NCBI GenBank assembly: GCA_022750205.1
Contig: JAKIWD010000005.1
Location: forward strand, 1-39,597
DNA: 39,597 nt
Direction: 5' to 3'
Source: Thermoplasmata archaeon
GTDB lineage: Archaea > Thermoplasmatota > Thermoplasmata > Lutacidiplasmatales > UBA184
Numbering within the stretch: the first letter of the stretch is position 1; the number at the start of each line of letters is the position of its first letter. Of this stretch, positions 16,361 through 25,619 are shown piece after piece. Made by a program: the position numbers and the translations under genes. Under the pieces are notes generated by a model. It was not told where the DNA came from, searched no databases, and was given only the letters and a program-made list of their open reading frames with translations.

Positions 16361-19261
16361 GCGATCCTCGCCCTCGGACGGCGCCGGCTCGGGTTCGTCC
16401 CGGTGGGCGAGGGCGGCGTCCAGCGCCGCGGCATCGATCTGGATCTTCGGGGGCGCCTCCGTGGGCGCCGGAGCACCCGGCGGGGAACGTAGGAACCGCG
16501 GCTTGCCGTCCGGCCCGACGCGGGCGGTGAGCGCCCCCTCGGCGACGAGCGAGCTCACCCACTCGGTGAGCTCACCGGGATCCGGCGGTCGGCCGGTCCA
16601 TCCGCGGGCCAGGTCCGCGAGCTCCCGCGGCTCCTCGGCATCGGACCGGGCCAGGACGTGGGCGCGGCCTTGCGCGAGGCGCATCAGCTCGTCCTCGCCG
16701 GACGACGGCGCGCCGGAGCTGACCGGTGCCGCCGGTGCCGGCCGGCGTCCCCGGATCGCGATGGCGAGGCAGAGGACCGCCACGGCGAGCAGTCCGAACG
16801 GGAGCGTCAAGGCGAGCAGCGAGACGCTCGCCGGACCGGCGATGCTGAGCGTCCAGAGGAGCACGGTGGCGTTCACGCCCCACGGATTGAGGACCTGGAC
16901 CGTGCCCCCCGTCCCGAACGGAACCGTGTAGTTGACCCACACGAACGAGCCGTTCGGCCCGGGCTGGACGTTGGAGGCGTTCGAGGACGACACGCCGCCG
17001 AGGTCCGTGACGACGCGCACGAATCCGCTCGTCAGGGGGTTGAGGAAGCGGTCGGCGATCTGCCAACGGGTATCGTCGGCGCCATTGCCGGCCGAACTCC
17101 CGGCGGGGTCGAACAGGTGGAGGTCGGAGAGATCCGGCACGACGGTCAGCGCGAGCATTCCCCCGGGGACTCCCGAGATCGGGACCCCGCTCGCGAAGTC
17201 GAGGACCACGAGACCCGCACGGTCGGCGACGACCGTGAAGTTCAGGTAGCCGCGGTTCCACGCCCCGGCGTCGAGGACGAACTGCCCGGCGGCGTTCGGG
17301 AGGACCGTACCCCCGTCCGAATCGTTCACCCACGCGAGGGTCCCCGGACTGCCGCTCGCGACGGTGATCGTGAAGGCGCCGGCCCCCAGCGTGGTCGGGC
17401 GCCCGTCCGACCCGGTCGCCTCCCAGCTGAGGGAGTAGGGTTTGCCCGCGGTGGCGCTCCCGCTGGCGGAGCCGGCGCCGAGCTGGATGCCGACGGCCGG
17501 ACCCGCGGTGACCGTCGCGTTGAAGGATTGGGCGATCACGGTCCCGAGCCCGTCGATGACGGTGAGCGTGAGGGTGTGCCGGCCCGTCGTGGTGGAGAGG
17601 AACGTGAAATCGAGGGGCCCGTCCGTGAGGAGCGAACCGGACGCGAGCGTCGAGCTGGGCGTGGAATCATTCCACCAGTACGTGGCGGGCAGCGCGCCGC
17701 CGCCGTACAGGCTGGTCAGCGGGTACGACGCGCCCGACGGAACGTTCGCTCCGGACTCGGGGAACGGTGTAAGCGTGGGCCGCGGCGCGACGATCGCGGC
17801 CGTGGGGACGGTGACGTTCGCGCCGGCATGGTCGGCCACGGTGACGTAGCCATCGAAGGTGCCCGGGTTCGCGTACACCGGGTGGAACGTCCACGTCGGC
17901 CCGCCCGCCACGCACGTCAGGACGCCGAGCGGGTCCGGTAGATCGCAGGCGGGGCCCAGGGGAGCGGTACCGGTCCCCGTCTCTGCGGTGACGACGATCG
18001 TCGTACGCGTGCCGGCATAGGCGAGGTCCGGCTGCGGAGAGACGAAGAACCCGAGCGGAGCGGCGACGCTGACGCTGGGGTACGCGTAGGGTGTCGACGA
18101 CGAGTAGCCATTCGTGAGGGCCGCGGTGGGTTGGGCCGTGCCGGTGTCCGGATACGTCACCTGTGCCGTGCAGCTCAGGGCGACGTACCCGCCGTTGACC
18201 GGCGTGGCGCTACACGGCGCGGTCACGTCGGTCGCTCCGAGGCCAGGCGCGAAATGGGCAATGTACGCGTACCCGCCGGCGCCCGTCCCGTTGACCGTGA
18301 ACGCGGCCGGGGTTCCCTCGTCCAGCGACGTCGGCACGAGGTTGCCGGCGGTCGCCATTGTCGCCGCCGCCGTCAGGATGGCGTCCTGGCTCGGCGCCTG
18401 CTGGGTGGCACTGCCGTACGTCCCGTTGACGTAGACGGTGACGGTCCCGAGCGCCGCCCCCGTGCTCGAGTCCACGACGAGCGTCGGGGTACCTCGACCG
18501 CTGATGATCGACCAACCCGTCCCTACGACCGTCCAGTTGAACGCAAGGGTCGACGGGCTCGGGGACCCGTCGCCCGCGAGGCCGGCGGCGGTCAGGGTGA
18601 CCGGGGCAAGGACGCTGACCGTCGTGCGGCCGAACGGAGTCAGGGTCGCCGAGTCCAGCGCGGCCACCAGGTGGACCTGGGCCGTCGTGCCGACGAGGCT
18701 CGACGTGACGAAGTAGCCGGACGGCGGAGCGCCGGCCACGCCCAGCGACACGGGGTCGAACGGGCCGGTGTAGTAGACACACGCCCGCCCGTTGCAGCCG
18801 CTGGCCTGAAGGGTCATGTCGGCGCTGAACGCGCCCCCGGCCCCGGTGATCGCGGTCACGTTCGCCTTGAGGCACTGGAAGAGGGGAGGTTGACCGTTGA
18901 CGCTGCTGTTCTGGAGGTAGTCGAAGGCGACCTCGATCGTCTGGTTCACGACCGACGGCGGAGGGTATGGCCCCCCCACGACCGAGAGCGTGCCGGTGAT
19001 GTTGGGGTCGACCTGGGCGCCGCCACAGCCCCCGATGCTGAACGGCCGCGACGCGGCAGCGGGGGGGCTTGCGTTCGATGGGGCCGGCGGATGGCCCCAC
19101 GCCGGTCCCGAAAGGAGGAGAACGCAGGCGACGAGCACCGGGCCGGCCAACTTCCCGGTTCGGGCGAGCGCGCGCGCCCGGCCCCGCATCCACCCCACGG
19201 CGATTCCCCGCCCCCCGTCGGTCGCACGAGCGGCTTCGAGTAGAGCGATGTTCGGGTTCAT
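16352..19261 (-). CDS. Very large surface protein with Ig/PKD-like ectodomain, TM helix and cytoplasmic C-terminal winged-helix-like domain
   Basis: ATG at 19261 (MNPNIALLEAARA); signal LAGPVLVACVLLLSGPAWG; Thr/Ser/Val-rich repetitive ectodomain; TM LLALTLPFGLLAVAVLCLAIAIRGRR; then ELADLARGWTGRPPDPGELTEWVSSLVAEGALTARVGPDGKPRFLRS. The ORF-track extension to 20314 is judged spurious. Confidence 0.75.
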   Translation of the reverse strand: MNPNIALLEAARATDGGRGIAVGWMRGRARALARTGKLAGPVLVACVLLLSGPAWGHPPAPSNASPPAAASRPFSIGGCGGAQVDPNITGTLSVVGGPYPPPSVVNQTIEVAFDYLQNSSVNGQPPLFQCLKANVTAITGAGGAFSADMTLQASGCNGRACVYYTGPFDPVSLGVAGAPPSGYFVTSSLVGTTAQVHLVAALDSATLTPFGRTTVSVLAPVTLTAAGLAGDGSPSPSTLAFNWTVVGTGWSIISGRGTPTLVVDSSTGAALGTVTVYVNGTYGSATQQAPSQDAILTAAATMATAGNLVPTSLDEGTPAAFTVNGTGAGGYAYIAHFAPGLGATDVTAPCSATPVNGGYVALSCTAQVTYPDTGTAQPTAALTNGYSSSTPYAYPSVSVAAPLGFFVSPQPDLAYAGTRTTIVVTAETGTGTAPLGPACDLPDPLGVLTCVAGGPTWTFHPVYANPGTFDGYVTVADHAGANVTVPTAAIVAPRPTLTPFPESGANVPSGASYPLTSLYGGGALPATYWWNDSTPSSTLASGSLLTDGPLDFTFLSTTTGRHTLTLTVIDGLGTVIAQSFNATVTAGPAVGIQLGAGSASGSATAGKPYSLSWEATGSDGRPTTLGAGAFTITVASGSPGTLAWVNDSDGGTVLPNAAGQFVLDAGAWNRGYLNFTVVADRAGLVVLDFASGVPISGVPGGMLALTVVPDLSDLHLFDPAGSSAGNGADDTRWQIADRFLNPLTSGFVRVVTDLGGVSSSNASNVQPGPNGSFVWVNYTVPFGTGGTVQVLNPWGVNATVLLWTLSIAGPASVSLLALTLPFGLLAVAVLCLAIAIRGRRPAPAAPVSSGAPSSGEDELMRLAQGRAHVLARSDAEEPRELADLARGWTGRPPDPGELTEWVSSLVAEGALTARVGPDGKPRFLRSPPGAPAPTEAPPKIQIDAAALDAALAHRDEPEPAPSEGEDRSD

Positions 19262-19294
19262 TAACCGTGGGGGTTCGGGAACGACACGCGGACG

Positions 19295-20215
19295 ATGGTC
19301 GAACGCCTGCTTCCCCTTCATCCGTCGGTGACCCGGATCACCCCCCCGCGGCTCGCGTCGTTCCGGGCCGCGTGGTCCCAGCTCGAGTTCTCGTCCCGCT
19401 CGCTGGTGTTCGCCCGGGACGGCGCCGAGGTCCTGCGCAGCTGGGGCGATCCGGACGCGCCCTGGATCCTGGGCGTGCAGGAGACCGGATCGACGTGGCG
19501 CGTGCGGGCCTGGGGTGCCTCCGCGGCGGAGGCGCGCGCGGCGGCCCGCACCCTCTTTTCGCTGGACCATCCGATCGAGGAGTTCTACCGCCAGGTCCGG
19601 GCCGACCCGACGCTCCGCGGTACCGAGCGGCGCTTCCGCGGGCTGCGTCTCCCCCAGGACCCGAGCGTGTACGAGGCGCTCCTCCACTCCATCGTGGGCC
19701 AGCAGCTCTCGGTGGTGGCGGCGAACACGATCAAGGGGCGGCTCTTGGCCGCCGCCGAGAGTCGCGTGGCGGTGGAAGGGGTCGTCCTGCCACGGGTGCC
19801 CACCCCGGACGAGATGATCGCGCTCGGACCCATCGGCCTGCGGGCCGTGGGACTGAGCCGCGCGAAGACCACGGCCCTGCTGTCGCTCGCCCGTCGCCAG
19901 CACGATGGCGCGTTCGACCGGGGCGCCTTGGAACGGGCCCCGCGGGAGGAGGCGATCGAACGCCTCGACGCCGAACCGGGCGTCGGCCGCTGGACGGCCC
20001 AGAACGCACTGCTCCGGGGGGCCGGGCGGACCGACATGTTCGTCGCCGGGGACCTGGGCGTGCGCGTGGCCCTCGACGCGTACGGCGCGCTCCCCCGGTC
20101 CGCCCCCGAGGAAGAGGCCCGCGCCTGGGCCGAGCAGCGTTTTCCCGGGTGGGGGAGCTACGCGACGCTGTACCTGTGGCGCCGCCTCGTGGCCGACGGC
20201 GCGGCGGCGGACTAG
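19295..20215 (+). CDS. AlkA-like DNA-3-methyladenine glycosylase (HhH-GPD)
   Basis: VYEALLHSIVGQQLSVVAANTIKGRL, GLRAVGLSRAKTTALLSLAR, LDAEPGVGRWTAQNALLRGAGRTDMFVAGDLGVRVAL (HhH and catalytic Asp), WAEQRFPGWGSYATLYLWR. Confidence 0.92.
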   Translation: MVERLLPLHPSVTRITPPRLASFRAAWSQLEFSSRSLVFARDGAEVLRSWGDPDAPWILGVQETGSTWRVRAWGASAAEARAAARTLFSLDHPIEEFYRQVRADPTLRGTERRFRGLRLPQDPSVYEALLHSIVGQQLSVVAANTIKGRLLAAAESRVAVEGVVLPRVPTPDEMIALGPIGLRAVGLSRAKTTALLSLARRQHDGAFDRGALERAPREEAIERLDAEPGVGRWTAQNALLRGAGRTDMFVAGDLGVRVALDAYGALPRSAPEEEARAWAEQRFPGWGSYATLYLWRRLVADGAAAD

Positions 20216-20739
20216 GTTCGGGCCGGGCCGAGCGCACACCGGCCGATCGTCGAGTGGACGGCGCCCCCGTGCCCTAGGACGCTCGATTTGACCAGCAGCT
20301 CGTCCACCGTCCACGCGGCGATGGGCGCGGCAGTTCCCGGCTCCAGCAACGCCCGCGCCCGGGCGAGATCCGCCGGTCGCCGCACGCGAAGGATCGTCAG
20401 GTGGGGTTGGAACGCCTTGCGATCGAACGTGAAGCGTCGTCGCGCGAGGCCCGCCCGGAGCCGCGTGGCCATCTCCTTTAGCTCCCCCTCTCCTTGAACC
20501 ACGCTAAGGAAGACGACGCGGGGCCGCTCGGGGGAGGGGAATGCGCCCACTCCGCCGAGGGTGACTGAGAACGAAGGCTGTTCCACCACCGCTTCTCCTC
20601 CGGCTTCCACGAGCTCGCTCGCCCGGGAGTCCTCGACGGATTCGAGGAACGCCAGCGTGAGGTGGCGGGGCGAGTCCGGGGCGGTCGGAGGCACCCCGGC
20701 CAGCTCGCGAGGGATCTCCACCGAAAAGAACGCCCGCAC
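20212..20739 (-). CDS. thpR: RNA 2',3'-cyclic phosphodiesterase (ThpR/LigT, 2H family)
   Basis: VRAFFSVEIPREL...SPRHLTLAFLESV...FQPHLTILRVRRPADL: two H-x-T/L-x 2H motifs. GTG start at 20739. Confidence 0.9.
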   Translation of the reverse strand: MRAFFSVEIPRELAGVPPTAPDSPRHLTLAFLESVEDSRASELVEAGGEAVVEQPSFSVTLGGVGAFPSPERPRVVFLSVVQGEGELKEMATRLRAGLARRRFTFDRKAFQPHLTILRVRRPADLARARALLEPGTAAPIAAWTVDELLVKSSVLGHGGAVHSTIGRCALGPART

Positions 20740-20773
20740 GCCCTCGCGTAGGCGCTCGCGCCCAAGACCTTGC

Positions 20774-23362
20774 TCACGCCGATCGGTCCCGGAGGGTCCA
20801 GACGGCCCACTGGCGACGATCGGTCCCGGCCCGATCGAGCGTCCCGCGCACGCGGCGCGCGCGACGGGCGTCGGAAACGAGGAAGAGCGCGAACGCACCG
20901 GCCCGCGCGGCCTTTGCCACGCCGCGCCGGATCCGCTCGGGTCGTTCCGCGCCGCTGACCTCGGCCTCGACGAAGACGTCCCGTCCCCCGAAGTACCCCC
21001 ACGCCCAACCGGTCTGGCGTCGTTCGAGCCCGGCGCGCAGGGCCGCCGGGCTCGCCGCCCGCAGCTCGGGCCCGACCAGCCGGAGGCGCGCGTCCGGTAG
21101 GCGCGTGTCGTACCGGCCCTGACGCAGGAGCTCGAGCCGTTCGCCGTGGCGCGCGAAGATGCGGAACGCCTGTAGCAGCAAGCGGCGATGCTCGGTGCCC
21201 TCGATGGTCGCTCCGTGGTCGGCCGTCGCTCCGAGGTAGCGCGCACCGGCCGGGGTGATCACGAGCCCGTCGGGGCCGCCCTCGACGAGCGATCTCCGTT
21301 CGAGACCGGCCAGTCGCTCCAGCCTCGCGGCGGCGAAGGCGGCGTCCGTCCCGGCCGCGGGTCCGACGAGCTGCGCGAGAGAGCGCGGTCCCTCGGCGGC
21401 GTAGAGCGCGAGCAGGACCGACTCCTCGGCCTCGTCCGCCCGTGGACCGACGACCTCGATCGTCCCCGCTCCGAACTCCGCGCGGGTGACGGCGACGGCC
21501 GCCCTCCAGTGCGGCGCGCCCGAGCGGGGCGAGGGTGCCGGGTCGACGATCAATCGTGGACGCAGGCCCGAGCGCCCCGGGGCGACGACCGCCCATCCAT
21601 CGGGAAGCCGCGGGAGCGCCCGGCGCGCCGACTCGGCGGTCAATCCGACCCAGATGCCCGTGGCGGCCGCGGCCGGCGCGGGGACCCGGAAGACGACGTG
21701 GGTGCCGGCAGAACCCGCGGCCGCCTGGCGAACCTCTGGCGCGAGCCGTTCGGGGAACTGGGTGGCCAACGCGGCGCGGATCCCGAACTTGCGCCCCTCG
21801 GCGAGGATCTCGGCGACGAGCCGCGGGGAGAACGCGGCCACCTCGTCCAGGACCAGGAGCGTCGCCGGGCTCGACGTGCTCGCCTCGGCGAGCTCCAAGT
21901 ACGCTCGAGTGAGGAGCAGCGTCGCGGCGACCGCGCTCGCCTCCGGTCCCAGCACGTTCGTGGGGATCCGCACGGCGAGCGAGCGGCCCCCGGAGCGCAG
22001 CAACCGTGCGAACGGCACCGCTCGACCGGGCGCCGGCGCGAGCAGTGCCGTGAGCGCCGGCGAGAGGACCACCTTGGCCAGTCGCGCCGCCGCGGGCCAG
22101 AGGAACTCGGGGTTCCTCCGCAGGATCGCCGGAAGCTCGTCCAGGAAACCGGCGACGACGGGAGAGCGCGTCGCCAGGCGGCTGGATTCCCGACGGCGAG
22201 GATCCTGGAGGAGCGCGTAGAGGTCGACGAGCGTGCCTCCCTCCTCCTGGACCACGCGCACGAGGGTCTCGAAGATCCGTTCCAGTCGGAAGCCCCAGTA
22301 CAGTTCGGAGCCCTCTGCCGACAGGCGCTTGAGCGCGGCGACGACGAACGCCGCCTCGCGCTCGGCGGAGCGTCCCGTTCCGTCGAGCACGGGGATGCCC
22401 GGCCCCGGGCCCGCGGGATCGGTCGGGTCCAACGCCACGAGCCGTCGGCGGGCCGGCTCGCTCAACCGGGCGAGCACGGCGGGCCCGAGATCTCCGTGCA
22501 CGTCGAACAGGAGCACGGGCGTCCCCTCGGTGATCGCCCGCGCCGCCAGGCGCGCGAGGAACGTCGTCTTTCCCGAGCCGCTCGCTCCCAGCACGACGAG
22601 ATGGTGGGCGAGCTCCTCGGTCGTCGGGAACGGGGCCTGCACGACCCACTCGACCCCGGCGGGAGCCTCCGCGGCGGTGAGCGGGGGAAGCCCCGAGGTC
22701 GACCACCCGCTCGGACGACCCGAACGCCACGCTCGACGCGCCCTCCGCGAGTGCGGGCCCCAGGCCACCATCCCCTCCGGGCCGAGGCGATGGGTCGGGG
22801 GCGTCGCGAGAGCGGCCGCCGCGCCGATCGCTCCTGCCGAGGCCGGTCCTGCCTCGACGGCCAGGCGGTAGCGGCTTTCGACGCGGACCCGACCGTCGCC
22901 CGTCGAGAACCAGTGGTGCTGGGCGCCCAACCAGATCCCGGAGGGGAGCGGGACCGTCCACGGGGGATCGTCCTCGATCTCGCGATCCGGGCGAGCCGGC
23001 ACGCGGCGGTCCGGTTCGCCGTTCACCGGCCGAGCCGAAGCCGAGCGCACCGGCTCTCCCCGCGCCACGTACCTGCCCGCGCGCTCCACCGCGAATCCAG
23101 ACGGTGGGCTGGGCGCCGGGCCCGCTGGTCCGAGGCGGAGCGCGCCGGGAAACTCTCGCGCCGCCGCCTCCATCGCGTGCCGCAGGTCCTCGCCGGACGG
23201 GATGAGCTGGAGCGACCCGTCGGGAAAGCCCACCTCGACGAGGACCGCGGTTCCGGCCGGGCTCGCCGCCACCAGGGAGGCGACGCGGGCGAGCACGGCG
23301 GCACGACCGGCGCCGCCGGTGGCGAGGCGGAACGCCAGGCGGACCCGCCCGCGCCCGAACAT
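20774..23362 (-). CDS. HerA/VirD4-like AAA+ ATPase with C-terminal wHTH-like and possible PD-(D/E)XK-like domain
   Basis: AHHLVVLGASGSGKTTFLARLAARAI (Walker A), VLLFDVHGD, LLVLDEVAAFSPRLVAEILAEGRKFGIRAALATQFPERLAPEVR (Walker B/sensor typical of HerA). C-terminus: YDTRLPDARLRLV...DVFVEAEVSGAERPERIRRGVAKAARAGAFALFLVSD. Confidence 0.83.
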   Translation of the reverse strand: MFGRGRVRLAFRLATGGAGRAAVLARVASLVAASPAGTAVLVEVGFPDGSLQLIPSGEDLRHAMEAAAREFPGALRLGPAGPAPSPPSGFAVERAGRYVARGEPVRSASARPVNGEPDRRVPARPDREIEDDPPWTVPLPSGIWLGAQHHWFSTGDGRVRVESRYRLAVEAGPASAGAIGAAAALATPPTHRLGPEGMVAWGPHSRRARRAWRSGRPSGWSTSGLPPLTAAEAPAGVEWVVQAPFPTTEELAHHLVVLGASGSGKTTFLARLAARAITEGTPVLLFDVHGDLGPAVLARLSEPARRRLVALDPTDPAGPGPGIPVLDGTGRSAEREAAFVVAALKRLSAEGSELYWGFRLERIFETLVRVVQEEGGTLVDLYALLQDPRRRESSRLATRSPVVAGFLDELPAILRRNPEFLWPAAARLAKVVLSPALTALLAPAPGRAVPFARLLRSGGRSLAVRIPTNVLGPEASAVAATLLLTRAYLELAEASTSSPATLLVLDEVAAFSPRLVAEILAEGRKFGIRAALATQFPERLAPEVRQAAAGSAGTHVVFRVPAPAAAATGIWVGLTAESARRALPRLPDGWAVVAPGRSGLRPRLIVDPAPSPRSGAPHWRAAVAVTRAEFGAGTIEVVGPRADEAEESVLLALYAAEGPRSLAQLVGPAAGTDAAFAAARLERLAGLERRSLVEGGPDGLVITPAGARYLGATADHGATIEGTEHRRLLLQAFRIFARHGERLELLRQGRYDTRLPDARLRLVGPELRAASPAALRAGLERRQTGWAWGYFGGRDVFVEAEVSGAERPERIRRGVAKAARAGAFALFLVSDARRARRVRGTLDRAGTDRRQWAVWTLRDRSA

Positions 23363-23365
23363 CGG

Positions 23366-23653
23366 CTACCCCTCGGCCGCCCGCACGAGGGCGTCGATCT
23401 CGCGCAGGAGGGCGTCGAGCCGCTGGGCCCGGGCGAAGCCCCGCAGTGCGGCGGTGCTGTAGACTCGCCGCACCGGGCGGTCGACCTCCCACAGGCGCAC
23501 CGTCCAGAACGTGCGTCCGTCAGGGCAAAGGTAGAGCGTCGCCCATGGGCGGTACGGGCCGGCGAGCGGGAGTCGCAGTCGACCCACGCGACGGACGGTC
23601 GGGAGGGAGGGCGACGATCGATTGGACGAACGGGTTCGAATCGGTTCTGCCAT
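23366..23653 (-). CDS. Small protein of unknown function, co-directional with and 3 nt upstream of the HerA-like gene
   Basis: MAEPIRTRSSNRSSPSLPTVRRVGRLRLPLAGPYRPWATLYLCPDGRTFWTVRLWEVDRPVRRVYSTAALRGFARAQRLDALLREIDALVRAAEG; stop 3 nt from the HerA start. Confidence 0.6.
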   Translation of the reverse strand: MAEPIRTRSSNRSSPSLPTVRRVGRLRLPLAGPYRPWATLYLCPDGRTFWTVRLWEVDRPVRRVYSTAALRGFARAQRLDALLREIDALVRAAEG

Positions 23654-24318
23654 GAGCGGTTCCCGCTCCAGTGTTGGTTCCATCGACGGCTCCCGGAACC
23701 CTCCCGCCCCACGGGTCGGTCGGGTCCCGTAGGGTGGGTCGGACCGCGGCGGTCGCGCCGGGTCTCAGGTCAACCGATCGCGTGCCCACCTGCGGCCCGG
23801 ACTTCGTCCAGACCGCGTACGCGATCGGCGGCCGGTCGGCTAGGACCGGGAAAGTGCCCTGCCTACACGCACGACCTCGAGATCGGGCCGCCCCGATCCT
23901 CGAGCGGTTCCGCTGACGGTCGTCGGGCTGCCGGACGAACCCCGCGTCCGGACCCTAGCGTGGCGCAAGGCGGTTCGGGTGCCACCGGGGCGCGACGGGA
24001 ACCGACCGCAGGGTCAGTTCCGGGCGAGCGAAGGCGCATCCGGGCGTCCTGGGTCGATAGCGAGGGGGAGGGAGGAGGCGGTCCGGAAAGGAGCGCCCGC
24101 AAGACCTCCGGGGAACTCGCGTTCGGCCGAACATCAAACGGGCGGGCCAACCCGCGTCAGGTCGAGGGGGTTTGCTTCGCGCCGAAGCATGAACGATGGG
24201 CAGGCTACAGCTGCCCGAGCCCCGGGAGCCGGGGCGCCGCGCTGACCGCGCGAGCCGCACCCACCCCTCCTGACACCGTGGCCGAGGGGTCAAGTAGGGG
24301 AATCGATTCCTCGCGTCG

Positions 24319-24774
24319 ATGAGGCCCCCACCGGAGTGGCCGCTCACCGCCCTGCGGTACCTCGGTCCGGCCTTGGTGATTCTCCTCCTCGCGCAGTACT
24401 TCCTCGGCCTATGGACGAATGTGTACGCCCCCGCGACGGGATTCACCTCCAACAGCAGCTCCCCGGCGCTGGACTGGCACTACAACATCGGATTCGCGCT
24501 GGGCATCCTCGCCATACTCACGATCGTGATCGCCGCGCTGTCCCGTCAGTTGCCCTTGATCGGGACCAGCGTCGTCCTGTTTCTCGCCGTGCTCGTCGCG
24601 GGCATCGCGGGAAGTGCGTTCGTCGGCTCGACGCCGAACCCTCCCTCCGCATCGTTCTGGATGGGGGCCATGTTCCTCGTCGCCTTCGGTGCGAGCATGG
24701 GACTGACCGCCCGGACGTGGATGGCCGCGCGCCATGTGCCACCGGGGGCTCACCCCGGTGCCAGCCCGACTTGA
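24319..24774 (+). CDS. Four-TM integral membrane protein of unknown function
   Basis: Four clear hydrophobic segments (LGPALVILLLAQYFLGLW, IGFALGILAILTIVIAAL, GTSVVLFLAVLVAGIAGSAFVG, FWMGAMFLVAFGASMGL). Confidence 0.7.
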   Translation: MRPPPEWPLTALRYLGPALVILLLAQYFLGLWTNVYAPATGFTSNSSSPALDWHYNIGFALGILAILTIVIAALSRQLPLIGTSVVLFLAVLVAGIAGSAFVGSTPNPPSASFWMGAMFLVAFGASMGLTARTWMAARHVPPGAHPGASPT

Positions 24775-24867
24775 GTGCGATCTACCGCTCGACCACGCCG
24801 GGCACCGCCGCGCCCACGACCGTGGGATCGGAACGGCGCGATGGTCCGCGCCCAGGGTGAGCGCGGG

Positions 24868-25374
24868 TCAGTGCGCTCGGGGGGCGTCCCCGGATGGCGG
24901 GGGCGCGGGGCCTCGCCCCATGGAACGGTGGAGTGCCGCGATCTGATCAGGAGTACCCGTGAACATAGTGTCCGCGTCGACGAAGCACAGGGGGTTGCCG
25001 GAGGGATCGGTCGCGTAGAACGAGCGCTCGCCCCACGGGCGCACGACGATCTCCCCCGCGGGATTCGCCGGGTCGTTGTGGAGCAGGCCGGGGGAGAGAC
25101 CGCCGAGCTGTCGGGCACGATCGTAGACCCCGGCCAGGTCATCGGTCGCGAAGTACACCGCCTCCGTGGACGGGGCCCGGTCGGCCTCGGGGACCGCCGA
25201 GAAGTCGAGCACGCCGAGGATCACCCCACCGCAGTCGAAGTAGATCCGACCGGGGGCGACGATCCGTCCGGGGGTGCCCAGCAGCGACTCGTAGAAACGC
25301 TGGGATTGCGCCAGGTCCTTGGCGGGGATCAGCAGGCGAAAGATGCGCGCAGTTCCTGCTCTTTGATCGGGCAC
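24868..25374 (-). CDS. VOC-superfamily (glyoxalase/dioxygenase-like) protein
   Basis: RIFRLLIPAKDLAQSQRFYESLLG...GRIYFDCGGVILGVLDF...VYFATDDLAGVYDRARQLGG...WGERSFYATDPSGNPLCFVD. TATA-like ctttattc upstream on minus. Confidence 0.9.
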   Translation of the reverse strand: MPDQRAGTARIFRLLIPAKDLAQSQRFYESLLGTPGRIVAPGRIYFDCGGVILGVLDFSAVPEADRAPSTEAVYFATDDLAGVYDRARQLGGLSPGLLHNDPANPAGEIVVRPWGERSFYATDPSGNPLCFVDADTMFTGTPDQIAALHRSMGRGPAPPPSGDAPRAH

Positions 25375-25479
25375 GAGGGTGCGGAGGCTCCGCTTCGAAT
25401 AAAGGAAGTGACACGACGGCGAAGCGGCCGAGGGCGTCGCCGCCCTTGCCGCAGAAAGATGTCAACGGGGGGAAGGGTT

Positions 25480-25545
25480 GGAAGGTCCCGCTTCACGCCC
25501 AAGACGCGGTGCCGTCTTGCTGTGGCGATCTGGGCGGGACCTTCC
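25480..25545. repeat. Nested inverted repeat: 12-bp perfect outer arms and 7-bp inner hairpin
   Basis: GGAAGGTCCCGC (25480-25491) / GCGGGACCTTCC (25534-25545); inside, CAAGACG-cggtgc-CGTCTTG (25500-25519). Confidence 0.75.
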
Positions 25546-25598
25546 GGGGTGGTTGCAGGGTAGAGTCGGCGCTCCGGCTATTTGAACGCCGGAACGAG

Positions 25599-25619
25599 GG
25601 GGGAGGAAACACCTCCCCC
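25599..25619. terminator. Strong hairpin just downstream of the hxlR stop (possible terminator or RNA end)
   Basis: GGGGGAGG-aaaca-CCTCCCCC; the hxlR stop is at 25628 on minus. Terminator function is inferred only. Confidence 0.35.

Noticed and set aside
16352-20314. Single 1320-aa minus-strand ORF
   Set aside because: The part beyond 19261 is antisense to the convincing AlkA-like gene and lacks domain character; the signal-peptide start at 19261 is well placed. Open antisense frames are expected at this GC content.
20212-21246. 344-aa extended ThpR ORF
   Set aside because: The upstream part is a shadow frame inside the HerA-like gene; the GTG at 20739 directly before RAFFSVEIP is the natural start.
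20478-23492. 1004-aa minus ORF and 1044-aa plus ORF (21188..24322) over the HerA region
   Set aside because: Low-complexity Arg/Gly/Pro translations typical of GC-rich shadow frames; the 20774..23362 frame has the real Walker motifs.
23632-23643. tRNA T-loop-like GGTTCGAATCGG
   Set aside because: Flanks do not form a T-stem and no anticodon or acceptor arm is nearby; it lies in or near the start of a small coding gene.
23690-24318. RNase P RNA in the structured intergenic region
   Set aside because: The minus strand contains GAAGTCCGGGCC, reminiscent of the CR-I motif, but the remaining downstream span is too short and the other conserved regions were not found. Kept only as a generic structured-RNA candidate; Infernal would settle it.
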